Shown here piece after piece: positions 8,257 through 16,166 of a DNA stretch of 64,000 bases (position 1 is the first letter of the stretch; each line of letters opens with the position of its first letter). The position numbers and the translations under genes were made by a program. Location: the NCBI RefSeq assembly GCF_001667505.1, contig NZ_LZHZ01000060.1, forward strand, positions 1-64,000. Direction: 5' to 3'. The notes beneath the pieces were generated by a model. The model did no database searches, was not told where the DNA came from, and saw only the letters and a program-made list of their open reading frames with translations. The DNA is from Mycobacterium sp. ACS1612. GTDB lineage: Bacteria; Actinomycetota; Actinomycetes; Mycobacteriales; Mycobacteriaceae.

Positions 8257-9797
8257 GTACTCAAACCGTCGTCGTCGGTGTCGGCCCTGTCAGCTTCGAC
8301 GAACTCGTGGCCGTGGCCCGCAACGGTGCCGCGGTGACGCTGTCCGACGAGGCGCTGGACGCGATCGCCAAGAGTCGCGCTCGCATCGAGGAGTTGGCCC
8401 ACGACCCAAAGCCGGTGTACGGGGTGTCCACCGGTTTCGGGGCGCTGGCCAGCAGACACATCCCCCACGAACTGCGGACACAGTTGCAGCGCAGCCTGAT
8501 TCGCTCACATGCCGCCGGCTCGGGTCCCGAGGTCGAGCGTGAGGTCGTCAGGGCGATGATGCTGCTGCGGCTGTCGACGCTGGCCACCGGCCGCACCGGC
8601 GTGCGGCCCGAGGTCGCGCAGACCTACGCCGCGATGCTGTCCGCCGGGCTCACCCCGGTGGTGTACGAGTACGGCAGCCTCGGCTGCTCCGGCGACCTGG
8701 CACCGCTGGCGCACGTGGCACTCGCCGCGATCGGCGAAGGTTCGGTGCGCACCGCCGACGGTGAACTCCTGCCCGCCGCCGACGCGCTGGCGCGGCACGG
8801 CATCGAACCCGTGGTGCTCGCCGAGAAGGAGGGGCTGGCCCTGATCAACGGCACCGACGGCATGCTCGGCATGTTGGTGCTCGCACTGCGCGATCTGGAC
8901 GGGCTGCTGAAACTCGCCGACATCGCGGCGGCCATGAGCGTCGAGGGACTGCTCGGCACCGTCAGGGTCTTCGCGGAGGATCTGCACGCCATGCGCCCGC
9001 ATCCCGGACAGGCGGCGGCCGCCGCGAACATGCGTCGCGTACTCGCCGACTCGCCGATCGTGGCCAGCCACAGCGGGCCGGACTGTTCGCTGGTCCAGGA
9101 CGCCTACTCGCTGCGGTGTGCGCCCCAGGTGGCGGGCGCGGCACGCGACACCGTCGAGCACGCCCGCACCGTTGCGGGCCGCGAGCTGGCCAGCGCGGTC
9201 GACAATCCCGTCGTCACCCTGGACGGACGCGTCGAGTCCAACGGCAACTTCCACGGCGCCCCGGTCGCCTACGTCCTCGACTTCCTCGCGATCGCGGTGG
9301 CCGATGTGGCCAGCATCAGTGAGCGACGCACCGACCGGTTCCTCGACGTCGCCCGCAGCCACGGCCTCAACCCGTTCCTGGCCGACGACCCCGGCGTGGA
9401 CAGCGGCCACATGATCGCGCAGTACACCCAGGCCGCCATCGTCTCGGAACTCAAGCGGTTGGCCAACCCGGCCAGTGTGGACTCGATTCCGTCGTCGGCG
9501 ATGCAGGAAGACCACGTCTCGATGGGGTGGTCGGCCGCGCGCAAACTGCGCAGGGCCGTCGACGGGTTACGCCGGGTGCTTGCCATCGAGGTGCACACCG
9601 CGGCGCGCGGCATCCAATTGCGCGCTCCGCTGGAGGCGTCGCCTGCCACCGCGGCCGTCATCGCCGCGGTCAGGGCATGCGTACCCGGCCCCGGCACCGA
9701 CCGATACCTGGCGCCGGAGATCGACGCAGTGGTCACCCTGGCGAGTTCCGGCGCGTTGGTGGCGGCCGCCGAGGCGGTCACCGGCCCGTTGGCCTGA
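8253..9797 (+). CDS. hutH: histidine ammonia-lyase with a Cys-Ser-Gly MIO triad
   Basis: A 514-residue enzyme for the first step of the pathway: L-histidine to trans-urocanate and ammonia. Family marks are VYGVSTGFG with the catalytic tyrosine at residue 56, NGTDGMLG, and the MIO-forming region GSLGCSGDLAPLAH. The triad is Cys145-Ser146-Gly147 rather than the textbook Ala-Ser-Gly; the central Ser and Gly needed for the cofactor are kept. GTG at 8253 overlaps hutI by four bases. The operon ends here and meets a convergent gene 14 bases on, with no clear terminator hairpin. Having the first pathway enzyme last in the operon is odd but harmless. Confidence 0.96.
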   Translation: MSTQTVVVGVGPVSFDELVAVARNGAAVTLSDEALDAIAKSRARIEELAHDPKPVYGVSTGFGALASRHIPHELRTQLQRSLIRSHAAGSGPEVEREVVRAMMLLRLSTLATGRTGVRPEVAQTYAAMLSAGLTPVVYEYGSLGCSGDLAPLAHVALAAIGEGSVRTADGELLPAADALARHGIEPVVLAEKEGLALINGTDGMLGMLVLALRDLDGLLKLADIAAAMSVEGLLGTVRVFAEDLHAMRPHPGQAAAAANMRRVLADSPIVASHSGPDCSLVQDAYSLRCAPQVAGAARDTVEHARTVAGRELASAVDNPVVTLDGRVESNGNFHGAPVAYVLDFLAIAVADVASISERRTDRFLDVARSHGLNPFLADDPGVDSGHMIAQYTQAAIVSELKRLANPASVDSIPSSAMQEDHVSMGWSAARKLRRAVDGLRRVLAIEVHTAARGIQLRAPLEASPATAAVIAAVRACVPGPGTDRYLAPEIDAVVTLASSGALVAAAEAVTGPLA

Positions 9798-9811
9798 GCA
9801 CTACCGACAAA

Positions 9812-10075
9812 TCAGAAGACACTCCACCCGTACTGCTCGGCTCGAAGCTCCTTGATGGTGCGGAGGAGGTTCTTGTCGCGCATGGACCGGGCCAGTTCCT
9901 CGGGTGTGGGCAGGCGCAGTTCACTCCCCTCAAAAACAGATAGTCCGCTGCAGTTCCCACATACCGAGATGTCACCGTCGTGGGGTGTGTTCTCGGGATC
10001 CCGGGGATCGCGATAGGTGTTCACGATGTGCTTGCAGAAGGGACAGCGCCGCGCCTCAACGACGTGGACATTCAT
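9812..10075 (-). CDS. small zinc-ribbon-like protein
   Basis: An 87-residue protein if started at the ATG at 10075; an upstream TTG at 10186 would give 124 residues and add a further CFTCNEC cluster, so the true start is open. Two CxxC pairs (CPFC and CGNC) look like one zinc ribbon. The C-terminal part has LPTPEELARSMRDKNLLRTI, a helical stretch seen in actinobacterial zinc-ribbon proteins of unknown role. It is alone, convergent with hutH. I cannot name a function. Confidence 0.6.
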   Translation of the reverse strand: MNVHVVEARRCPFCKHIVNTYRDPRDPENTPHDGDISVCGNCSGLSVFEGSELRLPTPEELARSMRDKNLLRTIKELRAEQYGWSVF

Positions 10076-10258
10076 CTGATCAACGTTAGGCCGGTTGGCG
10101 GGGCCTGCAAATACATTCCGAGAAACACGTTTGCATTCATTGCATGTGAAACAAGCTTGCTGTTGCGTCAAAATCGCTTGCCGCAAGGCCGATTTCGAAT
10201 GCGTCAGTTTGCCGAGCTGGGCGGCGGGCGACGAAAAGTCCAGGTAGCGAAACAGATC

Positions 10259-10849
10259 CTACGACGATGCTGACGGCTCGGCGTCGAGAATCCGCCCCAC
10301 CACCTCGCCCACCGACCGGGCGAAGACGCGATCGTCGAGGTTCTCGAGTCCGGTGGATGCACGCAGAAAGTCGTCAAAGAGGACCCAGCCGAGTTGCAGC
10401 GCGACGGTGTGCGCGGCGGCCAGCCTCGCGTCGAGGTCGCCGGGCTGTCGTGCGCGGACGCTGTCGAGCAGAACCTCCATCGTCGGAAACCGCTTCTGGA
10501 GTTCGCCGACCGCATAGCCGTCGAGCGACGTCCTGGCGATCACCCGCAACTGCCGGTCGACCGCGGCCCCGATCGACGCGCCGTCCGCTTCGGCGGCCAA
10601 CAGCCCGGCGAGGTGCTCGCCGAGGTGATCGAGGACCGCCGCGACGAGTCGATCCTTGGTTCCGAAGTGCCGGTGGATCAGCCCGTGGTTCACTCGCGAC
10701 CGCGCGGCGATGTCCCTCACCGACGTTGCCGCAGGCCCGCGTTCGGCGAACAGGTCCGCGGCAGACTCCAATACCGCCGCGACGACTTCTGCCCTGCCCA
10801 GGGGCGTGTTCGCGGGTGTCACGCCACCCCTTGCCCCGGCTGTAGTCAT
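10259..10849 (-). CDS. TetR-family transcriptional regulator
   Basis: A 196-residue repressor. The helix-turn-helix is ATSVRDIAARSRVNHGLIHR HFG in two pieces around residues 42-63, with a helical ligand domain after it. ATG at 10849 is chosen; the longer open frame antisense to the next gene has no good start. It is divergent from a gene for a large exported protein, with 62 bases between them. A palindrome covering its own start codon (10842-10857) suggests autoregulation and control of the divergent gene. Confidence 0.85.
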   Translation of the reverse strand: MTTAGARGGVTPANTPLGRAEVVAAVLESAADLFAERGPAATSVRDIAARSRVNHGLIHRHFGTKDRLVAAVLDHLGEHLAGLLAAEADGASIGAAVDRQLRVIARTSLDGYAVGELQKRFPTMEVLLDSVRARQPGDLDARLAAAHTVALQLGWVLFDDFLRASTGLENLDDRVFARSVGEVVGRILDAEPSASS

Positions 10850-10857
10850 GTGACTAC
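10842..10857. promoter_or_regulatory. palindromic operator over TetR start codon
   Basis: Perfect inverted repeat GTAGTCA-TG-TGACTAC. The minus-strand start codon of the TetR gene lies inside it, and the divergent exported-protein gene starts 55 bases further on. It fits a TetR dimer site acting on both genes. Confidence 0.6.
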
Positions 10858-10911
10858 GGTACCAAGCAAGGCGTTTGCGGTCAGCGGACGCCCTGCGAAA
10901 GGACTCGCCCC

Positions 10912-12756
10912 GTGGCAACGAAGCCATTCACCTACGGTCGGTTCATCGGCAGGGTCGGCGGCCTTGCGGTCGCACTGGGCATCGGGGCGGCGATCGCCAA
11001 CGACGCCGCGATCGCGTCCGCCGACGAAGGCCAATCGGGCACTTCGGAAGGCTCCGCCTCCGCCAGTGCGTCGGAGTCCAGTGACCACAGAGCCGAGCAC
11101 AAGCCGGCGACCAAGACGGTGAAAAAAGACCTGAAGGACTCGACGGATCGAAACGACGGGAAGCCCGCAGCGCCGCCGAAGAAGAAAAAGAAGACGCCCA
11201 AGACACAGTTACAGGCGGTGTCGACGAACGCCACCGGCGACGAGCCCGCGCCGAAACCCGACACGCCCGCACAGACCGTGGCCGTGGCATCCACTGTCGG
11301 CACCGCAAGCGGCGAAGTCACCAAGCCGGTCACGAAGGCCGCCGTCCACGAGCCAGCGACGCAGACACTGGCAGTCAGCCCGCTCGGCACCCCCGAACAA
11401 CGTGCCGCCGAGCGGCGCGCGGCCGAAACGGTGAACACGCTGCCCGTGCAATTGATGAAGCTCGTGCTGCAATTCGGCTGGCGCTCAACGGCTCAGCAGC
11501 AATTCAAGCTGGTTGGCGGGCCCGACCAGGCGAACCTCGATGCGCTCAACCAAGCGGTCGACGAGTACGCCATGGGTGCGGCATTCCAACAGCAACTGCT
11601 CAATCCGATGACCCCGACGGCCGTCGCGCAGGTCGCTCCGCCGCACACCTGGTACGGCCAGGACGTCGGCGGGTCGCGCATCCTCTACGACAATCCCGAC
11701 ACCATCTACCGCTTCATGGCGGTCAACAAGACCTCGACGTATGTGATCACCGGCCGCTTCACCGGCGAGGATCCGGCCGAAACCACGTTCAGCGTGCTGA
11801 CCGGCCTGTCCGGCAGCACCGCGTCGGTGCTCAACGGCAAGGATCTTCAGCGCAACCCCGACGGCTCCTTCACCATCACCGTGAGCGGCTCCCCCACCGG
11901 GCCAGGGCCCAACCACATCCAGATCACCGACGACACCACGCTGATCGCGGTGCGAAACACGTTGTCGGACTGGAACACCCAGGATCCGATGACCCTGTCG
12001 ATCGAACGGACCGGCGGTCCCCCGAACAGCTTGTTCGCTCAACTGGGCGGATTCGCCATCCCGTTCATCGGACCCACGGTGACGAAGAGTCCCCTGTTGA
12101 CGACACTCGTCTCACTGGTGCCGCCGCTGCCGGTCATGCCTCCGCTACTGCGGGGCACGGTCACCGCGGTGATCATGGCGTTGGGCCTGCAGATGGAGGC
12201 CACCTACATCAAGGTCGCCACGGTCGACCCGACCACCGGTGAACGCAGGCAGCCCAACGTGTTCACCGATCCGACGCAGAACGCACAATTCCTTTCGACA
12301 CAGATGCAGAGCGCCGGCTACTTCCAACTCGACGACAGCCAGGCGCTCGTGCTCACCATCGATCCTGGCGACGCCGGCTACTTCGTTGTTCCTGTCACCA
12401 ACGACTGGACGATCACCGACAACTACTGGGACCAGCAGACCAGCCTGAACATCTCGCAGGCCAGGAAGAACGACGACGGGACATACACCATCGTGGTGTC
12501 CCCGCAGGATCCGCAGATCTGGAACTGGGTGTCGACGGGCGGCCTGCATCAGGGCACCATCTCGATCCGGTTCCAGGACTTGCCCGAGAAGCCGACGAAT
12601 CTGCCGACCGTGAGCTCGCAGGTGGTGTCCCTCGACCAGTTGCCGGGTGTGCTGCCCGCGGGCACCGTCCCTGCCGACGCGGCGGTTCGGCAGGGCCAGC
12701 TGGCGGAGCGGAAGTCAGGTTTCGACAGGCGATTCGCGCCCTACCCGCAGCCGTAG
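10912..12756 (+). CDS. large exported protein with Lys/Pro-rich N-terminal region
   Basis: A 614-residue protein begun at GTG 10912 with AAAGGA upstream. Residues 1-37 are a signal peptide ending ASA before DEG. Residues 40-150 are low-complexity, rich in Ser, Lys, Pro and Thr (a KKKKK run near residue 92), perhaps a wall-spanning linker. The folded part begins near residue 165. Its middle (NPDTIYRFMAVNKTSTYVI) and end (VVPVTNDWTITDNYWDQQTS) recall DUF1254/DUF1214-type proteins, though I would not insist. It is divergent from a TetR gene that probably controls it. The last 42 bases overlap the 3' end of the convergent P450 gene. Function unknown. Confidence 0.8.
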   Translation: MATKPFTYGRFIGRVGGLAVALGIGAAIANDAAIASADEGQSGTSEGSASASASESSDHRAEHKPATKTVKKDLKDSTDRNDGKPAAPPKKKKKTPKTQLQAVSTNATGDEPAPKPDTPAQTVAVASTVGTASGEVTKPVTKAAVHEPATQTLAVSPLGTPEQRAAERRAAETVNTLPVQLMKLVLQFGWRSTAQQQFKLVGGPDQANLDALNQAVDEYAMGAAFQQQLLNPMTPTAVAQVAPPHTWYGQDVGGSRILYDNPDTIYRFMAVNKTSTYVITGRFTGEDPAETTFSVLTGLSGSTASVLNGKDLQRNPDGSFTITVSGSPTGPGPNHIQITDDTTLIAVRNTLSDWNTQDPMTLSIERTGGPPNSLFAQLGGFAIPFIGPTVTKSPLLTTLVSLVPPLPVMPPLLRGTVTAVIMALGLQMEATYIKVATVDPTTGERRQPNVFTDPTQNAQFLSTQMQSAGYFQLDDSQALVLTIDPGDAGYFVVPVTNDWTITDNYWDQQTSLNISQARKNDDGTYTIVVSPQDPQIWNWVSTGGLHQGTISIRFQDLPEKPTNLPTVSSQVVSLDQLPGVLPAGTVPADAAVRQGQLAERKSGFDRRFAPYPQP

Positions 12757-13950
12757 ATGTTCGCGGCGCCGGACCAGCACGCTGGGCAGCCACGGCCCGG
12801 CGTCGACCACGCCGATCCAGGATGTGCGGTCGAGCACTTCGCGTAACACTATCTGCGCCTCCAGCCGGGCAAGCGCAGCGCCGACGCAGAAGTGCACACC
12901 CTTCCCAAAGGTGATGTGTCCCTTGCCGCCTGGCCGGTCGAGCCGAAACTCGTCGGGCGCGTCGAACGTGGCCGGGTCCCGGTTGGCCGCGCCCCACAGC
13001 AACAACAACCGGGAACCGGCGGGCAGCTCAGTACCGGCCAGCGACGTTGCTCTGACGACATGACGATAGTGACCGCGAAACGGTGGCTCATACCGCAGCG
13101 CCTCTTCGATGAACGGCCCCAACAAACCCGGATCCTCGCGAACCTGACGTTGGATATGCGGTCGCGCGGCCAAGATCTCCATCGCGTTACCGAGCAGTGA
13201 GCCGGTTGATTCTCCGCCGGCACTGAACAAGATGATCATCATCAGCTGGGCCGTGAGTTGCTCGAATTCGCCCGCGTTGCAAGCACTTGCGAGGGCTCCC
13301 AGCAGGTTGTCCGGCGGATCGGCCGCCGCGTCGACGAAATGACCTCGGATGTAGTTGCCCAGTTCCATCGCCGCGATACCCGACGCTGTCAGCTTCTCCT
13401 GATCGACCAGCCCGTCGAGCAATTGTGTGCTCGCGCCTGCCCATCGGATCAGTTTGTCGACGTCCTCGGCAGGCACCCCGATCAAACGCGCGACGACCAT
13501 CATCGGCAGCTTGTTCGCCAGCGCGCTCATCCATTCGATACGGCCATCACGTAGACCGTCGATCCACAATCGGTCGAAGGTCTGTTCGATGAACACCTCC
13601 ATCGAACGGATCTTCTTGGCGGCCAGTTGCGGTACGAGCAACTTGCGATGGAGGGCATGTGCGGGGTCGTCGGCCGTAGCGAGGATCTGCGTCGGCCCGC
13701 CGAGTTGATCCAATTCAAACGGGACGACGGTGCCGTCGGCGCCGAAGGTCATTGTCGCCGTCAGGTTCGACGAGAACTCATCGGGTCGGTTGACGGCATC
13801 GTTGATCGCGCCCCAGTCGCATACCAGGTAGAAGCCGGATTCGCCCACCCGATGAACCGGCCCCTCGGCGCGAAGCCGGTCGTACAGCGGATACGGGTCC
13901 TGGATCGCATCACCACCGAAGAACGCGACCGGATCGTCGAGCAACCTCAT
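12715..13950 (-). CDS. cytochrome P450
   Basis: A 411-residue haem monooxygenase of normal bacterial length. The haem-binding loop FGKGVHFCVGAALAR places the ligand cysteine at about residue 355; the ExxR motif is EEALR, and the I-helix oxygen groove reads SAGGEST in place of the more common AGxxTT. ATG at 13950 is used because a longer upstream frame would give an atypical N-terminus; no strong ribosome site is visible. It is divergent from a TetR gene across a 166-base gap holding two palindromes. Substrate unknown. Its 3' end overlaps that of the convergent exported-protein gene by 42 bases. Confidence 0.92.
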   Translation of the reverse strand: MRLLDDPVAFFGGDAIQDPYPLYDRLRAEGPVHRVGESGFYLVCDWGAINDAVNRPDEFSSNLTATMTFGADGTVVPFELDQLGGPTQILATADDPAHALHRKLLVPQLAAKKIRSMEVFIEQTFDRLWIDGLRDGRIEWMSALANKLPMMVVARLIGVPAEDVDKLIRWAGASTQLLDGLVDQEKLTASGIAAMELGNYIRGHFVDAAADPPDNLLGALASACNAGEFEQLTAQLMMIILFSAGGESTGSLLGNAMEILAARPHIQRQVREDPGLLGPFIEEALRYEPPFRGHYRHVVRATSLAGTELPAGSRLLLLWGAANRDPATFDAPDEFRLDRPGGKGHITFGKGVHFCVGAALARLEAQIVLREVLDRTSWIGVVDAGPWLPSVLVRRREHLRLRVGRESPVET

Positions 13951-14045
13951 TCGTACAGGTTGACCAGCATGGAGGCGCGCGGTCAACGGTCCGAGCAACG
14001 GACGATAACTGGCCCTCCCGCGCCGGCCGCCGAGTCGTCTCACGC

Positions 14046-14065
14046 TGCCGCACGGACCTGCGGCA
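14046..14065. promoter_or_regulatory. palindrome between P450 and TetR genes (site 1)
   Basis: Perfect inverted repeat TGCCGCA-N6-TGCGGCA. It lies in the divergent gap and has the same 7-6-7 geometry as a second palindrome 41 bases further on. Candidate operator. Confidence 0.5.
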
Positions 14066-14086
14066 ACAGTGAGAACTTAGGGATAT

Positions 14087-14106
14087 TTGTCTCAACGCCG
14101 AGATAA
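14087..14106. promoter_or_regulatory. palindrome between P450 and TetR genes (site 2)
   Basis: Inverted repeat TTGTCTC-N6-GAGATAA, matching at 6 of 7 positions. It ends 10 bases before the TetR start at GTG 14117. Candidate operator for autoregulation. Confidence 0.45.
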
Positions 14107-14116
14107 GTTGGATCCT

Positions 14117-14710
14117 GTGTCGCGAGACGACTGGCTCTTCGACGACGGCAGGTGGTCGGCCGCAGCCGAGCGCATCTACGCTGCAGCGACCGAGTTGATC
14201 TACCGGGACGGGATGGACGCCTTCAGCGTCGATGCGCTCGCCGCACGGACGCACTGCTCGCGCGCCACCATTTACCGCTACGTCGGCGGCAAGAAGGACA
14301 TTCGGGAAGCGGTGCTGGCGAGGGCCGGCGCCCGGATCGTCGACACCATCCGTGTGAGTGTCGAGGGGCGCGCGGGCGCGGACCGGGTATTGACCGCGAT
14401 CGAGGTGGCGGTGGCGGAGGTCCGTGCCCATCCGGCAAGCCAACTGTTCCTCGATTCGGCGCGCAGCGGTGGATGGAACCTGCTGACCACATCACAGGCC
14501 GTGGCCCACTTTGCGTCAGAACTGACCGGCGTTGCCGGCGATGATCCACCAGCCGCGCAATGGATTGTGCGCCTCGTGCTATCGCTGCTGCTACTGCCCG
14601 CCACCGATGCGCGCACAGAGCACGAGATGCTGCAGCGGTTCGTCGCGCCGGCATTCGCCAACAGCGCTGGGCCTCAGACCGAAAGCAGCCGCTCGAAGAA
14701 TTCGCGGTAG
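14117..14710 (+). CDS. TetR-family transcriptional regulator
   Basis: About 197 residues from GTG 14117; TTG codons at 14087 and 14108 are in frame but the first lies within a palindrome and neither has a clear ribosome site. The helix-turn-helix is FSVDALAARTHCSRATIYRY, then a helical ligand domain. It is divergent from the P450 gene, which it probably controls through the palindromes at 14046-14106. Its last 37 bases overlap the 3' end of the convergent gene. Confidence 0.8.
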   Translation: MSRDDWLFDDGRWSAAAERIYAAATELIYRDGMDAFSVDALAARTHCSRATIYRYVGGKKDIREAVLARAGARIVDTIRVSVEGRAGADRVLTAIEVAVAEVRAHPASQLFLDSARSGGWNLLTTSQAVAHFASELTGVAGDDPPAAQWIVRLVLSLLLLPATDARTEHEMLQRFVAPAFANSAGPQTESSRSKNSR

Positions 14711-15123
14711 CGCTTCAGCGCCTGCCGAAGGTCTTCTGTAGACGCATCTTCACCGCGAGCCCACTGCGCCTCCAGGCGTGCCCGCGCCTCACTGAATCCG
14801 GTGGTCAACTGTTGAACGACGTCTGCCACCAACGCATCGGCCTTCTGAACGCAGTCTTTGGGGTCGTCGACGAAACCCGCCTGCACGTCGTCCCAACGGG
14901 TTCGCAGACCCGAACGGTCGTTATCGGCGAAAAGGGATCCGCCCGTTGAGTTTTCGGGTCCAGCAGGTGACGGCTCCGGTTCCACTGATTGTTGTTGCGT
15001 TGATTCGGCCGGAGCGGTCATCGGCGCGGCTTGCACCTGCGACGGGTCGGCACCCGAAACCTGCGACGGAGCTTGGTCAGTTGGGGCTGATGTGGTGTTC
15101 ATTTGCTCGTCGTGAGTTGTCAT
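14674..15123 (-). CDS. conserved hypothetical protein, paralogue of the upstream neighbour
   Basis: A 149-residue soluble protein. ATG at 15123 has GAGGAGG six bases upstream. The first half is low-complexity (Thr, Ser, Pro, Gln). The second half shares a pattern with its upstream neighbour: a Trp, VQ, then FVDDP, a paired AD-LV stretch, and a closing RYREFFERLL against HYRALFERLL. The two genes overlap by 47 bases, so they are co-transcribed and look like an ancient duplication of one domain. The domain is found in actinobacteria without a known function; I cannot name one. Confidence 0.75.
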   Translation of the reverse strand: MTTHDEQMNTTSAPTDQAPSQVSGADPSQVQAAPMTAPAESTQQQSVEPEPSPAGPENSTGGSLFADNDRSGLRTRWDDVQAGFVDDPKDCVQKADALVADVVQQLTTGFSEARARLEAQWARGEDASTEDLRQALKRYREFFERLLSV

Positions 15124-15700
15124 TCCGCGCCTCCTCTGGCTTGTCCTTCTCGTTTTCCACATCCGTTTCCAGCAGCCTCTCGAAGAGCGCGCGGTAGTGC
15201 ACGAACGCCTGACGTTGCGCCTCGACACCGATGTCGCCGTGCTCCTGTGCGAGGTGAAGGGTGTGGGCCGCTCGGTAATGCTCGACGACGTCGGGGTGAT
15301 CGACCGACACGTCGGCGACCCGCTGATCAAAGTCGTCAACCGGATAGCCGCGTTCCCGCATCACCGTGGTCACCAAGCGGTCTGCCTCGCCCACCGCTGC
15401 CGACGGATCGTCGACGAATGCACTCTGCACGGTCCGCCAATGTGCGTCGTACTTTGCACGCGCCTGCGGGGCCAGCGCGACGATGTCGAGCTTCTGCCGC
15501 CTGCGTTCGCGTTCGACGAGTTCCTTCTCGGCAGCCCGTTGATCACCGACCTCGTCGATGGCGCGTTCATACTCCGGGCCAAAGTGGCGTTCGAGTCGCT
15601 CTGATCGCTTGCGACGCGCCGCCGACATGGCAAGAAAGACGATGAGCGCGATGACTATCAGGACCACTGCTGCTATGACTATCCAACTCCACGCGGGCAT
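15077..15700 (-). CDS. membrane-anchored conserved protein, function unknown
   Basis: A 207-residue protein. ATG at 15700 follows AGGAGGT at the right distance. Residues 4-26 form one membrane helix (WIVIAAVVLIVIALIVFLA), followed by an Arg/Glu-rich, probably coiled-coil region and a helical domain with FVDDP that is shared with the downstream neighbour. The arrangement, one anchored and one soluble copy, suggests partners, but that is inference. It overlaps the downstream gene by 47 bases. Confidence 0.8.
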   Translation of the reverse strand: MPAWSWIVIAAVVLIVIALIVFLAMSAARRKRSERLERHFGPEYERAIDEVGDQRAAEKELVERERRRQKLDIVALAPQARAKYDAHWRTVQSAFVDDPSAAVGEADRLVTTVMRERGYPVDDFDQRVADVSVDHPDVVEHYRAAHTLHLAQEHGDIGVEAQRQAFVHYRALFERLLETDVENEKDKPEEARNDNSRRANEHHISPN

Positions 15701-15808
15701 CTGTTTTGACCTCCTGTGTCTTCGGAGGCGGATACCACCAGCGAGGTCTGCGGAAACGTCAATTCCAACGCGGTCGGCAGCTGGTTTGCCGCCGCAAAGA
15801 TCCGCCCC

Positions 15809-16102
15809 TCATTCGTCCGGATGGTTCGGGCACGACACGTCGACGTAGACGGTCGTGAACGCGCCGGGCTTCGGTGGTGTGGCGTCCGGGCTGTCGACGT
15901 CTTGGACTGTGCACACCGCCAGCGGCACGGTGTCATACCCGTTCAACCAGTTGATGACGACGTTGTAGCCCTGCGCTTTCAAGTCGCTGATCACCGAGTC
16001 AGCAGCTCCCCCGGTATCGACAGGTTCTGCCGCGGCCTGCGCGGCGAGCGTCAGCGCGCAACAGAGGGTCACCGATGAAACGACCAGAAACCGCAGTGCC
16101 AT
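15809..16102 (-). CDS. small secreted protein
   Basis: A 97-residue protein with a signal peptide over residues 1-25 (hydrophobic core LVVSSVTLCCALTLAAQAAA, cut before EPV). The mature part is about 70 residues with two cysteines (AVC and VSC) that could pair. ATG at 16102 is chosen because the longer frame would place Arg-rich sequence before the signal. It lies downstream of, and separate from, the membrane protein pair. Small mycobacterial secreted proteins of this form are common; the role is unknown. Confidence 0.75.
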   Translation of the reverse strand: MALRFLVVSSVTLCCALTLAAQAAAEPVDTGGAADSVISDLKAQGYNVVINWLNGYDTVPLAVCTVQDVDSPDATPPKPGAFTTVYVDVSCPNHPDE

Positions 16103-16166
16103 AGCGTCCACGGTTCCCGCAGAAACCGTGCGCAGACTGGTGTTTCGCTGTGAAGGAGCGATTCGT

